The translations under genes were made by a program, and so were the position numbers. A model generated the notes under the pieces. The model was not told the DNA's origin. It ran no database searches and saw only the letters and a list, made by a program, of their open reading frames with translations. From Azospirillum ramasamyi (GTDB lineage: Bacteria > Pseudomonadota > Alphaproteobacteria > Azospirillales > Azospirillaceae), in assembly GCF_003233655.1 (NCBI RefSeq), contig NZ_CP029833.1:372001-436000 (forward strand): DNA of 64,000 nt, read 5' to 3'. Numbering within the stretch: the first letter of the stretch is position 1; each line of letters begins with the position of its first letter. Shown one piece after another: positions 1-8,452 of the stretch.

Positions 1-1784
1 GCGCGGAGTGCCGGGGAGACCACGCGCTCGCGGCTGGCCGGCTTCCAGGCATCGAGGCCCTTGGCGTTCATCTCGTCGCGGCGGCGCTGCATCTCTTCAT
101 CGCCGACAGCGAGGCGGATGATGCGGTTGGGGATGTCGATCTCGATCCGGTCGCCGTCCTGCACCAGGCCGATGGCGCCGCCCTGCGCCGCTTCCGGCGA
201 GACGTGGCCGATCGACAGGCCCGAGGTGCCGCCGGAGAAACGGCCGTCGGTGACCAGCGCGCAAGCCTTGCCCAGTCCTTTCGACTTCAGGTAGCTGGTC
301 GGGTACAGCATTTCCTGCATGCCGGGGCCGCCGCGCGGACCCTCGTAGCGGATGACCACCACCTCGCCCGCCTTGACCACGTCGCCCAGGATGCCGGCGA
401 CGGCGTCGTCCTGGCTTTCGAAGACGCGGGCCGGGCCGGCGAAGACGAGGTTGGAGGCGTCGACGCCCGCCGTCTTCACGATGCAGCCGTTCTCCGCGAT
501 GTTGCCGTACAGCACGGCCAACCCGCCGTCCTGGCTGAAGGCGTTCTCGGCCTTGCGGATCACGCCCTTCTCGCGGTCGAGGTCGAGCTCGGGCCAGCGG
601 CGCTCCTGGCTGAAGGGGACGACCGTCGGGATGCCGCCGGGCGCGGCGCGGTACAGGGTGTGGACGGCGGAATCCTGGGTACGCATCACGTCCCAGCGGT
701 CCAGCGCCTCTCCCAGCGTCGGGGCATGGACGGTCGGAGCCTCGCGGTTCAGCAGGCCGGCGCGGTCCAGTTCGCCCAGGATGCCGAAGATGCCGCCGGC
801 GCGATGCACGTCCTCGATGTGGACGTCGGACACCGCCGGGGCGACCTTGCAGACGTTGGGGACGCGGCGCGACAGCCGGTCGATGTCGGCCATGGTGAAG
901 TCGATGCCGCCCTCCTGCGCCGCGGCCAGGATGTGCAGCACGGTGTTGGTCGAGCCGCCCATGGCGATGTCCAGCGTCATCGCGTTTTCGAACGCCGCCT
1001 TGCTGGCGATGCCGCGCGGCAGGGCGGTGGCGTCCTCCTCCTGATACCAGCGGCGGCAGAGGTCGACGGCGAGGCGGCCGGCGGCCAGGAACAGCTCCTT
1101 GCGGTCGGCATGGGTGGCCAGGATGGTGCCGTTGCCGGGCAGCGACAGGCCGAGCGCCTCGGTCAGGCAGTTCATCGAGTTGGCGGTGAACATGCCGGAG
1201 CAGGATCCGCAGGTCGGGCAGGACCCGCGCTCCATCTCCGCCGCCTCCTCGTCGGAGACGGTCGGGTCGGCGGCGGCGACCATGGCGTCGATCAGATCGA
1301 CCGACTTGACCTTGCCGCGCCAGTTGACCTTGCCGGCCTCCATCGGGCCGCCGGAGACGAAGACCGCCGGGATGTTCAGCCGCATCGCGGCCATCAGCAT
1401 GCCGGGGGTGATCTTGTCGCAGTTGGAGATGCAGACCAGCGCGTCGGCGCAATGGGCGTTCGCCATGTATTCGACCGCGTCGGCGATCAGCTCGCGCGAG
1501 GGCAGGCTGTAAAGCATGCCGCCATGGCCCATGGCGATGCCGTCGTCCACCGCGATGGTGTTGAACTCCTTCGCCACGCCGCCGGCCTTCTCGATCTCGC
1601 GCGCCACCAGCTGCCCCAGATCCTTCAGGTGGACGTGGCCGGGAACGAACTGGGTGAAGGAGTTGGCGATGGCGATGATCGGCTTGCCGAAATCGCCGTC
1701 CTTCATGCCGGTCGCCCGCCACAGGCCGCGCGCGCCCGCCATGTTGCGGCCATGGGTGGAGGTGCGGGAACGGTAGTGCGGCAT
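1..1784 (-). CDS. ilvD: Dihydroxy-acid dehydratase, 3' end missing
   Basis: Dehydrates 2,3-dihydroxy-isovalerate and 2,3-dihydroxy-3-methylvalerate in valine/isoleucine synthesis, using an Fe-S cluster in the cytoplasm. The minus-strand translation from 1784 begins [20 protein letters not shown] and carries the IlvD/Edd family blocks: [15 protein letters not shown], the cluster-binding stretch [45 protein letters not shown] and, near the left edge, [14 protein letters not shown]. About 594 codons are present and the window edge cuts the gene, probably only some 20 codons before its stop (the family is usually about 610-620 residues). The start is the ATG at 1784 with a weak GAGGA upstream. 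No neighbouring ilv genes are visible. Edd is the only close alternative, and the N-terminal sequence is of IlvD type. Confidence 0.95.
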   Translation of the reverse strand, partial: MPHYRSRTSTHGRNMAGARGLWRATGMKDGDFGKPIIAIANSFTQFVPGHVHLKDLGQLVAREIEKAGGVAKEFNTIAVDDGIAMGHGGMLYSLPSRELIADAVEYMANAHCADALVCISNCDKITPGMLMAAMRLNIPAVFVSGGPMEAGKVNWRGKVKSVDLIDAMVAAADPTVSDEEAAEMERGSCPTCGSCSGMFTANSMNCLTEALGLSLPGNGTILATHADRKELFLAAGRLAVDLCRRWYQEEDATALPRGIASKAAFENAMTLDIAMGGSTNTVLHILAAAQEGGIDFTMADIDRLSRRVPNVCKVAPAVSDVHIEDVHRAGGIFGILGELDRAGLLNREAPTVHAPTLGEALDRWDVMRTQDSAVHTLYRAAPGGIPTVVPFSQERRWPELDLDREKGVIRKAENAFSQDGGLAVLYGNIAENGCIVKTAGVDASNLVFAGPARVFESQDDAVAGILGDVVKAGEVVVIRYEGPRGGPGMQEMLYPTSYLKSKGLGKACALVTDGRFSGGTSGLSIGHVSPEAAQGGAIGLVQDGDRIEIDIPNRIIRLAVGDEEMQRRRDEMNAKGLDAWKPASRERVVSPALR

Positions 1785-1983
1785 GGATCGGTCCTCAGCT
1801 GGTCGATTTCGGCGAGTTGGCGAAAGGAATGGAACGAAATGGCTGGGCACCTTAGCAATCTCCTGTCGCGGACGCCAGAGGCGCGACAGCGGTGTTGCCC
1901 TGCCATGCACGCCGTGAGGACTGCGGCGGCGGAGGGCGCGGGGACGTGCTTTGCGTGAGGGGAATCCTGACGGCCGCCGTCCG

Positions 1984-2334
1984 TTACGCGGTCATCCGCG
2001 ACATCGCCCGGCAGCTTTCGGCACAGCGGCGGCACATGTCGGCGCAGCGCCTCATCATCGGGTCGTCGGACATGCGGTCGCAGTCGTCGGCGCAGGCCGC
2101 GCAGATCTCGGCACAGGCGCCGCAGGTGAGATGATGGAAGCGGGAGCCGCGGATCATGAAATCGGCACTGGCGCGGCAGATGTCGACGCAGTCCAGCATC
2201 AGGCGGATATGTCCGGCCTCCGCATGCGCACCGCCCTTGCCCAGGCAATACGCGACGGTTTCAAGGCAGATCGTATGGCAGTCGGTGCAGTCGCGGATGC
2301 AGTCGTCCATCGACGGCACGGCTGGGGCGGACAT
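1984..2334 (-). CDS. csp: Csp-type four-helix-bundle copper storage protein (DUF326)
   Basis: A 116-residue protein with 16 cysteines and no signal peptide. Cysteines sit at 12, 16, 19, 23, 30, 49, 53, 71, 74, 78, 81, 85, 97, 101, 104 and 108, mostly as CxxxC and CxxC steps that would line the inside of a four-helix bundle. This is the pattern of the Csp/DUF326 family, in which cysteines in the bundle core bind many Cu(I) ions. Lack of a signal peptide points to the cytosolic Csp3-like branch. A clear GGAGGA lies 7 nt before the ATG. No copper ATPase or CueR-like gene is adjacent, so it looks like a stand-alone gene. Copper is inferred from the family and is not shown by the sequence itself. 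Confidence 0.85.
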   Translation of the reverse strand: MSAPAVPSMDDCIRDCTDCHTICLETVAYCLGKGGAHAEAGHIRLMLDCVDICRASADFMIRGSRFHHLTCGACAEICAACADDCDRMSDDPMMRRCADMCRRCAESCRAMSRMTA

Positions 2335-2421
2335 GATCGGTCCTCCGGGGAAGGTCGCAGGATAGACCTGCCAACCGGCCCCGGCGCCGCAGGGTTCCGA
2401 AATCGAATGCGGGTTTTGGCC

Positions 2422-2952
2422 TCAGCCGGCCGGAGCGGTCTTGCCGTTGTCCTTCTTCGCGGCGCGCGGCGGCTTGACGGAAGCAGTCTTGGCGGACGGA
2501 GATTTTGCAGACGGAGTCTTGGCTGCCGAAGCCTTGGCGGCGGATTTCGCCGGGGACTTCGCCGCAGGAGCTTTGGCAGGCTCGGGGGCCGGTTCGGGGG
2601 CCGGCGTCTCCTCCGCCGGGCTTGCTGCGGCTTTCGACTTGCCAGGCGGCTTGGCGGAGGCCTTCGCCTTGGGTGCCGCGGCGGTGTCAGGCCGGGCTTC
2701 CGCCGGGGCGTTCGCGACCTCCGACAGCGATTCGGCGGCGGCGCGGGTGCTCTTGCCCGAGGTTTTGGAGGTGCCGGCCTTCCTGCGCGACCCGGCGACC
2801 TTTTCGGTCGGCTCCAGCGCACCGGCCCCGCGGATTTCCGCTTCCGCCTGCGCCCAATGGTCGGCATCGCGGCCGTGCGGGTGGCCTTCGCTTTCCCACA
2901 GCTCATGGGCACGGCGTCGGATACGCTCCTGGATATCGTCGGTATCGGCCAT
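2422..2952 (-). CDS. DUF2934 protein with histone-H1-like Ala/Lys/Pro tail
   Basis: A 176-residue protein in two parts. Residues 1-40 (MADTDDIQERIRRRAHELWE and following) match the short DUF2934 module, which typically reads RIRxRAxxLWExEGxPxGxxxxHW. The remaining roughly 130 residues are almost only A, K, P, S, T and E, with repeated SAK/SPAK/PSAK units like bacterial histone-H1-like tails. The tail is very basic and should be disordered, possibly binding nucleic acid. I chose the ATG at 2952 because GGGGGA stands 4-5 nt before it; an in-frame ATG 12 codons upstream has no such site. DUF2934 proteins are often stress-related in Alphaproteobacteria, but the function is unknown. Confidence 0.75.
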   Translation of the reverse strand: MADTDDIQERIRRRAHELWESEGHPHGRDADHWAQAEAEIRGAGALEPTEKVAGSRRKAGTSKTSGKSTRAAAESLSEVANAPAEARPDTAAAPKAKASAKPPGKSKAAASPAEETPAPEPAPEPAKAPAAKSPAKSAAKASAAKTPSAKSPSAKTASVKPPRAAKKDNGKTAPAG

Positions 2953-3087
2953 CGAGTCCCCCATTTGTCTGCGCGGCGGGTCTGCCATACCGTATTTTGT
3001 GGCAGCGGCCCGTCAACATTGCAAAGCCACTCCTGTGAGGCACCACGAAAGAGGCGGAGACTCCCGACGCCGCCGTTCCATGAGGGC

Positions 3088-3112
3088 AACACCGTGGAAT
3101 CGGAGTGGTTCC
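3088..3112 (-). promoter_or_regulatory. Possible EcfG-type general-stress promoter
   Basis: On the minus strand GGAAC (3112-3108) is followed after 16 nt by TGTT (3091-3088). This is close to the GGAAC-N16/17-cGTT pattern recognised by EcfG sigma factors of Alphaproteobacteria. It lies about 135 nt before the DUF2934 gene start. One of the four -10 bases differs and the motif is short, so a chance match is quite possible. Confidence 0.25.
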
Positions 3113-3220
3113 CGCAGGGAACGGGGAGACGGTTTTCGGGCGGGACGGCAGACGGTTCCCAACCGGCGCATTCCATGCCACAAGGCGCCCGCCGACCTGA
3201 ACCGTGAGCGCAGGAAGCCG

Positions 3221-4849
3221 ATGAAGCCCGTTCCCTCCACCGCCAGCCCGTCCCTTCTCGACCGCGTCGCGGCGGCGCCCTGGTGGCTGCTTTGCGCCGG
3301 TTTGGCCGCGGCGATGGCGCTGTCGATCCTGCTGGTGGGTTTCCGGCTGCCCTACTGGGTGCATTCGGACCAGGATCTGGTGCTGGCCTATCATGGGCTT
3401 CTGTTCGGTGACGGGCTGCCGCAGGAGTACTTCGACCATCCCGGCTACGGCTATTTCCTGGTGATCGACGTCTGGTACCGGCTGCTGCACGCGCTTGGAT
3501 TCCTGCCGGTCGCCAGCCTGTCGGCCCTGCCGCCGGGCAGCGACGTCGCGGCGACGCAAGCCGCATGGCAATCGCTGATCCAGGCCGGGCGGGCGCTGTC
3601 GATCCTGCTGACCGCCGCCTTCGCCGTCAGCTACACCACCCTGCTGCGCGGGTTGGTGGACGACCGGCGGGTGGCGCTGCTGGCCGGCATCCTGCTGGCC
3701 TTCGGCGTCGGGCTGACGGCGCAGGGGCGGCAGATGCGCACCGACCTGCTGTCGGCCGGCTTCGTCGTGCTGGGACTGCTGCTGGTCCTGCGGGCGGTAC
3801 GGCCGGCCGATGGCCGCCCGTGCGATGGCGCGTCGCTCATTCGGTTGGCGTCGGGCGGTCTGCTGGTCGGGCTCGCCATGGTGACCAAGGTGCAGGCGGT
3901 GTTCCTGGCGATGGGGCTGCCGGTGGCGGCGATCCTGTTCGGGCGGCGGGCGGAGACTGATTTCCCATCGGGCAAGGGGAAGGGCTGGGGCGTCGCGGCG
4001 CTGGTCGGGCTGCTGGCGGCGGCTGCGGCGGTGCCGGCCTTCGCGCTGATCCAGGCCGGGCTGGCCGGCTGGGGGCGGGCGGTCTACCCCTACACCCCCG
4101 TCGGCGGGCTGTCGGGCGGCGGCTATCAGAGCATCGTCGCCGGCTGGGTGCTGGTCGGCATCCTGGTCCATGCGGTGGTGCATCGGGTGCCGGCGAGCCG
4201 GGCGGCGGCCGGGGCGGCGGCGGTGCTGCTGGGGCTGTCGGTCGGGCTGCTGGCGCTCGACATCCGCTGGAACGAGCAGAACGCCATCGCCGTGGCGAAT
4301 TTCGTCGAGCACATGTTCGTCTTCTCCTCCTGGCGGCATGGCGCGACGCTCAACGACCAGGGGAGCGTGGTCGGGCAGGGGACGCTGGGACTTCTGCTGG
4401 CCGGCATCGGCCGCACGCTGGCGATCCGCACCATCGTCCTCCACCCCGACAACATCCCGCAGACCATCGTCGTGGAGTGGTTCGCCATCGCCGGGGCGGT
4501 GGTGCTGTGGCGGCGCGGGCAGAGACTGGCAGCGGCGCAGGCGCTGTTCCTGCTGCTGGTGGCGTGGGGGCTGGAGGCGCTGTTCTCGCTGCGCGGATTC
4601 CAGCGCGCCTATGCCGCCTACACCGACCCGCTGGCGATTCTGTCCGCCGCCTGGGTGCTGGCGCGGATGCCGGAGCTGCTGGACCGGGCGAAGCCGCGGC
4701 GCTGGATCCTGGCGGGCGTGGCGTTGGTGGTGGCGGCGGCCCATGCCTGGCCGGTCATCGAGACCCGCCGCCTGCCCAACCCGGTGACCCATTGCGAATG
4801 GATCCCGATCTACATGCCCAAGGTCGAGCCGTTTCCCTTCTGCCGTTAG
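3221..4849 (+). CDS. Polytopic membrane protein, likely GT-C type glycosyltransferase
   Basis: A 542-residue protein with about ten or more hydrophobic segments. The first (about residues 14-40) is followed by a periplasmic-type loop containing YWVHSDQDLVLAYHG and DHPGYGYFLV. That layout, an acidic DxD-like loop right after TM1, is typical of GT-C fold enzymes (GT39/GT83/ArnT-like) that take sugars from polyprenyl-phosphate donors. The short C-terminal tail (ending FPFCR) has two cysteines (THCEW, PFCR). Start: the ATG at 3221, with AGGAAG just upstream. It is convergent with the GT9 gene, and the two stop codons overlap at 4846-4849. Function as a surface-glycan enzyme is inferred from fold and neighbours; the donor and acceptor are unknown. 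Confidence 0.7.
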   Translation: MKPVPSTASPSLLDRVAAAPWWLLCAGLAAAMALSILLVGFRLPYWVHSDQDLVLAYHGLLFGDGLPQEYFDHPGYGYFLVIDVWYRLLHALGFLPVASLSALPPGSDVAATQAAWQSLIQAGRALSILLTAAFAVSYTTLLRGLVDDRRVALLAGILLAFGVGLTAQGRQMRTDLLSAGFVVLGLLLVLRAVRPADGRPCDGASLIRLASGGLLVGLAMVTKVQAVFLAMGLPVAAILFGRRAETDFPSGKGKGWGVAALVGLLAAAAAVPAFALIQAGLAGWGRAVYPYTPVGGLSGGGYQSIVAGWVLVGILVHAVVHRVPASRAAAGAAAVLLGLSVGLLALDIRWNEQNAIAVANFVEHMFVFSSWRHGATLNDQGSVVGQGTLGLLLAGIGRTLAIRTIVLHPDNIPQTIVVEWFAIAGAVVLWRRGQRLAAAQALFLLLVAWGLEALFSLRGFQRAYAAYTDPLAILSAAWVLARMPELLDRAKPRRWILAGVALVVAAAHAWPVIETRRLPNPVTHCEWIPIYMPKVEPFPFCR

Positions 4850-5784
4850 GCCCCCGCCTCTCCGCGGGCGCGGTCCAGCGCCTCGATTACGCCGGCGCTG
4901 TCGATGTCGGCGAAGTCGGGACGGTGGTGGATCAGCACGCGCGGGCCGGTGCTGTGGATCGGGTTGGAGGCGTCGGAGAAGACGACCACGGTGGGACAGC
5001 CGACCGCGGCGATCAGATGGGTGGGGCCGGTGTCGTTGCCGACCGCCCCCCAGGCCCGGCGGGCCAGCCCGCCCAGTTCCGGCACGCTGGTGCGGTCGGT
5101 CAGGTCGACCGCCTGCGGGCAGGTGTCCGCAATCGCGCGGGCGAGGTCGCGCTCGATGCCCGTGCCGATCACCGCCGGCACGATGCCGCGCTCCGCCAGT
5201 GCCGCCGCCACCTCGGCATAGCGGCGCACCGGCCAGCGCTTGTCCGGCCGTCCGGGGGAGGAGCCGGGGACCAGCAGGGCGAAGCGCTCCGGCAGGCCGA
5301 ACTTCGAGATGTCGGCGTCGAGCCAGGACAGGTCCGGCGCCTCGTCCGGCACGATGCCGAAGGGGGCGAGCTGGCGGACATAGCGCTCGCGCACCGGCAC
5401 CTTGCGCCGTCCCTCGTAACGGTCGGGATGGCTGGCGCCGCGGGCGGTGCCCGACCATTCCGGCCAGGGGCCGGGGAACAGCAGCCGGTGGTACAGGTCG
5501 GTGCGCGTCTGCGCCTGGAGGTCGTAGACCCGGTCGAAGCGGTGGGCGCGCAGCGTCCTGCGGATCGCCAGATAGGCCGACAGCGAGCGGTCGCGCGGAT
5601 CCTCCAGCACCTCGTCGAACAGGCCGCTCATGCGGGCCAGCGGGGCGAGCGAGGGCAGGGTCAGCAGCGTCACCCGGTCGCCGGCATGATGGCGGCGGAT
5701 GGCGGCGAAGGCGGTCTGGGCCAGGAAGAAGTCGCCGAAGGCGCCCAGCTTGATGACCAGGATGCGGAGCGGACGCTTGCTCAT
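4846..5784 (-). CDS. Glycosyltransferase family 9 (heptosyltransferase-like)
   Basis: A 312-residue cytosolic or peripheral-membrane GT-B enzyme. The N-terminus (RILVIKLGAFGDFFLAQTAF) is the GT9 opening motif, and the C-terminal half has LLVPGSSPGRPDKRWP and GNDTGPTHLIAAVGCPTVVV, the nucleotide-sugar binding signature of heptosyltransferases WaaC/WaaF/RfaQ. It probably adds heptose or a related sugar to LPS core. The start at 5784 overlaps the stop of the preceding O-antigen-ligase-like gene by ATGA, so the two are translationally coupled. Length is slightly short for WaaF (about 350), which is common in Rhodospirillales. The exact sugar cannot be told from sequence. Confidence 0.9.
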   Translation of the reverse strand: MSKRPLRILVIKLGAFGDFFLAQTAFAAIRRHHAGDRVTLLTLPSLAPLARMSGLFDEVLEDPRDRSLSAYLAIRRTLRAHRFDRVYDLQAQTRTDLYHRLLFPGPWPEWSGTARGASHPDRYEGRRKVPVRERYVRQLAPFGIVPDEAPDLSWLDADISKFGLPERFALLVPGSSPGRPDKRWPVRRYAEVAAALAERGIVPAVIGTGIERDLARAIADTCPQAVDLTDRTSVPELGGLARRAWGAVGNDTGPTHLIAAVGCPTVVVFSDASNPIHSTGPRVLIHHRPDFADIDSAGVIEALDRARGEAGA

Positions 5785-7049
5785 CGTGTCTGTTCCCCGA
5801 TACGGGCGGCCAGCCGCAGCATCAGCGCGGCGGCAAGGAAGCCTGACATCCACCAGGGCTGCCAGATGCCGTAGGCGGTGCTGCCCATCGCCAGCGCCGA
5901 GGCGAACAGCGCCAATGCGAAGGGCTGGGCGCGGCGGTCGAGCCGCGCGGTGGCGGCCAGCAGCATCAGCAGCACGGCCAGCACCAGCGCCGCCCCCACC
6001 GCCCCGGTTTCCAGCCAGACCTGAAGGAAGGCGTTGTGCGGATGCAGCGGCAGCAGGCTGTCGCCGATCGGCGAGAATTCCGACACCGCCCCTTCCGGCG
6101 GCAGGGAGCGTGAGGCGTCGATGCCCTGGCCGAAGACAGGGGTGCGCAACGCCCGTTCCGCCGCATGGCCCCAGATCTCCACCCGGTGCTGGGCGGAGCG
6201 GAACAGCAGGCCGGAATTGTCGAGATCGAGCGGGCCGGAGAACAGCAGGGCGGCCGGCAGCACCAGCAGGAAGGCTGCCGTCACCGCGGCGGCGAACAGC
6301 CGGCGGGTCCAGCGGGCGGAGGCGCGGGCGGCGGCTAGCGTCGCCAGCCCGGCGGCGATGCCCAGCATGGCCGACCGGCTGGTCAGCGGCAGGCAGGCCA
6401 GCGCATAGCCCGCCGGCAGCAGCAGCGCCAGCGCCCGGCGTCCGTAGCGGTCCACCGCCAGGGCGGCCGGCCAGACCAGCAGGCAGAGCAGCGCCGCCGT
6501 CCGCTTCGGCACATTGCCGTTCAGCAGGTTGGGCAGCTGGTCGTCGGGGACTCCGTTCCACCAGCGGTTCAGCGGGAAGTCCAGCGCCGCCTCCGCCGCG
6601 AACAGCAGCCCGCCGGCCAGCCCGCCGGCCAGGAACAGCCCGGCCAGCCGCCGCACCTCCGGTCCCGGCAGCCCGGCGATCCAGGCGCCGCCGGCCAGCG
6701 CCCCCAGCGCGATGTAGCCGATCTCCCCCACCGTCGCCGCCGCGCGGTCGGACGGGCTCCACAGCGAGGAGGCCAGCGCCAGCGCCAGGAAGGCGGCGAC
6801 CGCCGCGACCGCAGGAGTCAGCCGCAGGATGCGCCCGAACGCGCCCTGCCGCGCCAGTCCCGCCAGCGACAGCACGAGCACCAGGATCGCCCACACCGGC
6901 AGCCCGCGCGGCGCGACCGCGGCGACAGGCCCCAGCAGCAGGGCGGCGGCCCCGGCCAGCACCCGCGGCACGGCATCGACCCCGCCAGCGGCGGGCGCCG
7001 AGGTCGGGTCGGGGCGGGGCGTCGTGAGGTCCGGGGAGTTGGCGGGCAT
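5781..7049 (-). CDS. O-antigen ligase / Wzy-like membrane protein
   Basis: A 422-residue inner-membrane protein with about eleven hydrophobic segments and the O-antigen ligase (WaaL/RfaL, Wzy_C) layout. The large periplasmic loop in the second half contains RVEIWGHAAERALRTPVFGQ and LLPLHPHNAFLQVWLETGAV; the HPHNAFLQ(x)WLE block is the diagnostic ligase motif. It would join O-antigen or a similar glycan from undecaprenyl pyrophosphate to lipid A-core, or polymerise it. The start at 7049 is the first ATG giving a normal N-terminus. The in-frame upstream extension runs through the TGRAAC repeat region and is probably not translated. It overlaps the downstream GT9 gene by 4 nt, supporting an LPS function for both. 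Confidence 0.85.
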   Translation of the reverse strand: MPANSPDLTTPRPDPTSAPAAGGVDAVPRVLAGAAALLLGPVAAVAPRGLPVWAILVLVLSLAGLARQGAFGRILRLTPAVAAVAAFLALALASSLWSPSDRAAATVGEIGYIALGALAGGAWIAGLPGPEVRRLAGLFLAGGLAGGLLFAAEAALDFPLNRWWNGVPDDQLPNLLNGNVPKRTAALLCLLVWPAALAVDRYGRRALALLLPAGYALACLPLTSRSAMLGIAAGLATLAAARASARWTRRLFAAAVTAAFLLVLPAALLFSGPLDLDNSGLLFRSAQHRVEIWGHAAERALRTPVFGQGIDASRSLPPEGAVSEFSPIGDSLLPLHPHNAFLQVWLETGAVGAALVLAVLLMLLAATARLDRRAQPFALALFASALAMGSTAYGIWQPWWMSGFLAAALMLRLAARIGEQTR

Positions 7050-7150
7050 GGACTCGGAGAGGATCAGCGGAAACCGGCGGGGACTTAACCGCACTCCCGC
7101 CGCGAAAGCAACGGCGCGCGGCCTGCGGCGCAGAGGCGCCGGATGGGACA

Positions 7151-7309
7151 TTTGGAACGCCGTGAAACAGGATGACGGGTGGCGTTCCACTGTTTCAACC
7201 GATGGCGGAGCGGCACGGGAGCGGTGCCGGACTGAACGTTTGAAACGCGGTGAAACAGGATTTCGGGGGGTGTTCCATCGTTTCATCCGGCGGCGGAGCG
7301 GCGGCAGGG
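7151..7309. repeat. Two copies of a roughly 70-bp repeat with eight TGRAAC boxes
   Basis: The 455-bp stretch 7050-7504 between the O-antigen-ligase-like gene (leftward) and the GNAT gene (rightward) holds no gene. Inside it a unit starting at 7151 is repeated, about four-fifths identical by eye, at 7239, a period of 88 bp. Each unit has TGRAAC-N4-TGAAAC, then about 15 bp, then GTTCCA-N2-GTTTCA. In unit 1 GGAACGCC (7154-7161) matches GGCGTTCC (7181-7188), and TGAAACAG (7163-7170) matches CTGTTTCA (7190-7197), so the arms interlock as A-B-A'-B'. Hexamers one helical turn apart suggest a cooperative operator for one or both divergent genes. RNA structure is another possibility. Confidence 0.7.
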
Positions 7310-7504
7310 TGGTGCATGGCGGTCCCTTCCCGGCGATTTTCGGGATGATATTCCTATCATGGATGCCGGGCTGTGGGAAAAGGGTGGGTGAAAATTGCGC
7401 GCGACTACCTCTCGCGCTCCGGGGAAGAGGGGATCCTTTCCGTGCCGCAAGCTGACGGTTACGCTGTGTCTCGCGGTGGGCGCCTGTTTGGAGGAGTCGC
7501 GGAG

Positions 7505-8371
7505 ATGCAGGGGAACGAAGAGCAGGGGACGGACGGTTACCGGATCCGCGTGATGAGCCGGGCCGAACTCGATCTGGCCGTCGACTGGGCGCGGGCGGAG
7601 GGCTGGAACCCCGGCCTGCACGATGCCGGCGCCTTCCATGCCGTCGATCCGGCGGGCTTTCTGGTCGGACTGCTCGACGGCCGGCCGGTGGCCTCGCTGT
7701 CCGTCGTGCGGTATCCGGGGAGCTTCGGCTTCCTCGGCTTCTACATCGTGCGGCCGGAGGCGCGCGGGCGGGGCCATGGCTGGCGGCTGTGGCAGGCGGG
7801 GCTGCGCTATCTCGAAGGCTGCACCGTCGGCCTCGACGGCGTGGTCGCCCAGCAGGAGAACTACCGCAAATCCGGCTTCGCGCTGTCCCATCGCAACATC
7901 CGCTTCGGTGGCGGCATCCCGGACGGCGGAGAGGCGCGGACCACGCTGGTGGACGCGAACACGGTGCCCTTCGACCGGCTGACGGCGCTGGATGCGGAAC
8001 TGTTCCCGGCGCCGCGCCCCGGCTTTCTCGCCAACTGGATCGCCCTTCCCGGCGCCACGGCGCTGGCGGCGGTGAGGGATGGCGAGGTGACGGGTTTCGG
8101 GGTGATCCGGCCTTGCCACAGCGGCTGCAAGATCGGCCCGCTCTATGCCGCCGATGCCGGGGTGGCGCGGGATCTGGTGGTGGCGCTGGGCCGGGCGGCC
8201 GGCGAGGGGCCGGTGTTCCTCGACGTGCCGGAACCGAACGGGGCCGGATTGCGGATGGCGGAGGAGTTGGGTCTGTCGCCGCAGTTCGAGACGGCGCGGA
8301 TGTATCTGGGGCCGGCGCCGGTGACCGATCCGGCGCGGGTGTTCGGGATCACGAGCTTCGAGTTGGGCTAG
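7505..8371 (+). CDS. GNAT-family N-acetyltransferase, two-domain
   Basis: A 288-residue cytosolic acetyltransferase. Residues about 15-130 form a GNAT domain with the acetyl-CoA loop seen as VRPEARGRGHGWRLWQAG, preceded by the strand GFLGFYIVRP. The C-terminal half (about 140-288) resembles the second, degenerate GNAT-like domain (family YitH/HolE-like) with GFGVIRPCHSGCKIGPLYA. The start is placed at the ATG at 7505 because GGAGGAG stands before it (12-14 nt upstream). An upstream in-frame ATG at 7373 would add 44 residues with no family resemblance. The substrate is unknown; small amines or amino acids are usual for this type. Confidence 0.8.
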   Translation: MQGNEEQGTDGYRIRVMSRAELDLAVDWARAEGWNPGLHDAGAFHAVDPAGFLVGLLDGRPVASLSVVRYPGSFGFLGFYIVRPEARGRGHGWRLWQAGLRYLEGCTVGLDGVVAQQENYRKSGFALSHRNIRFGGGIPDGGEARTTLVDANTVPFDRLTALDAELFPAPRPGFLANWIALPGATALAAVRDGEVTGFGVIRPCHSGCKIGPLYAADAGVARDLVVALGRAAGEGPVFLDVPEPNGAGLRMAEELGLSPQFETARMYLGPAPVTDPARVFGITSFELG

Positions 8372-8452
8372 ACAATATTGCTTGGGCCCCCTCGTTCCGC
8401 GTGTGAATCCTGAATCGATACACCTTCGGAACCAAGCCTTTCCAATCGTCTG

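Noticed and set aside
97-1722. 541-codon minus-strand frame overlapping ilvD
   Set aside because: It is another frame of the same strand as ilvD, with an arginine-rich translation; the true ilvD frame holds all family motifs.
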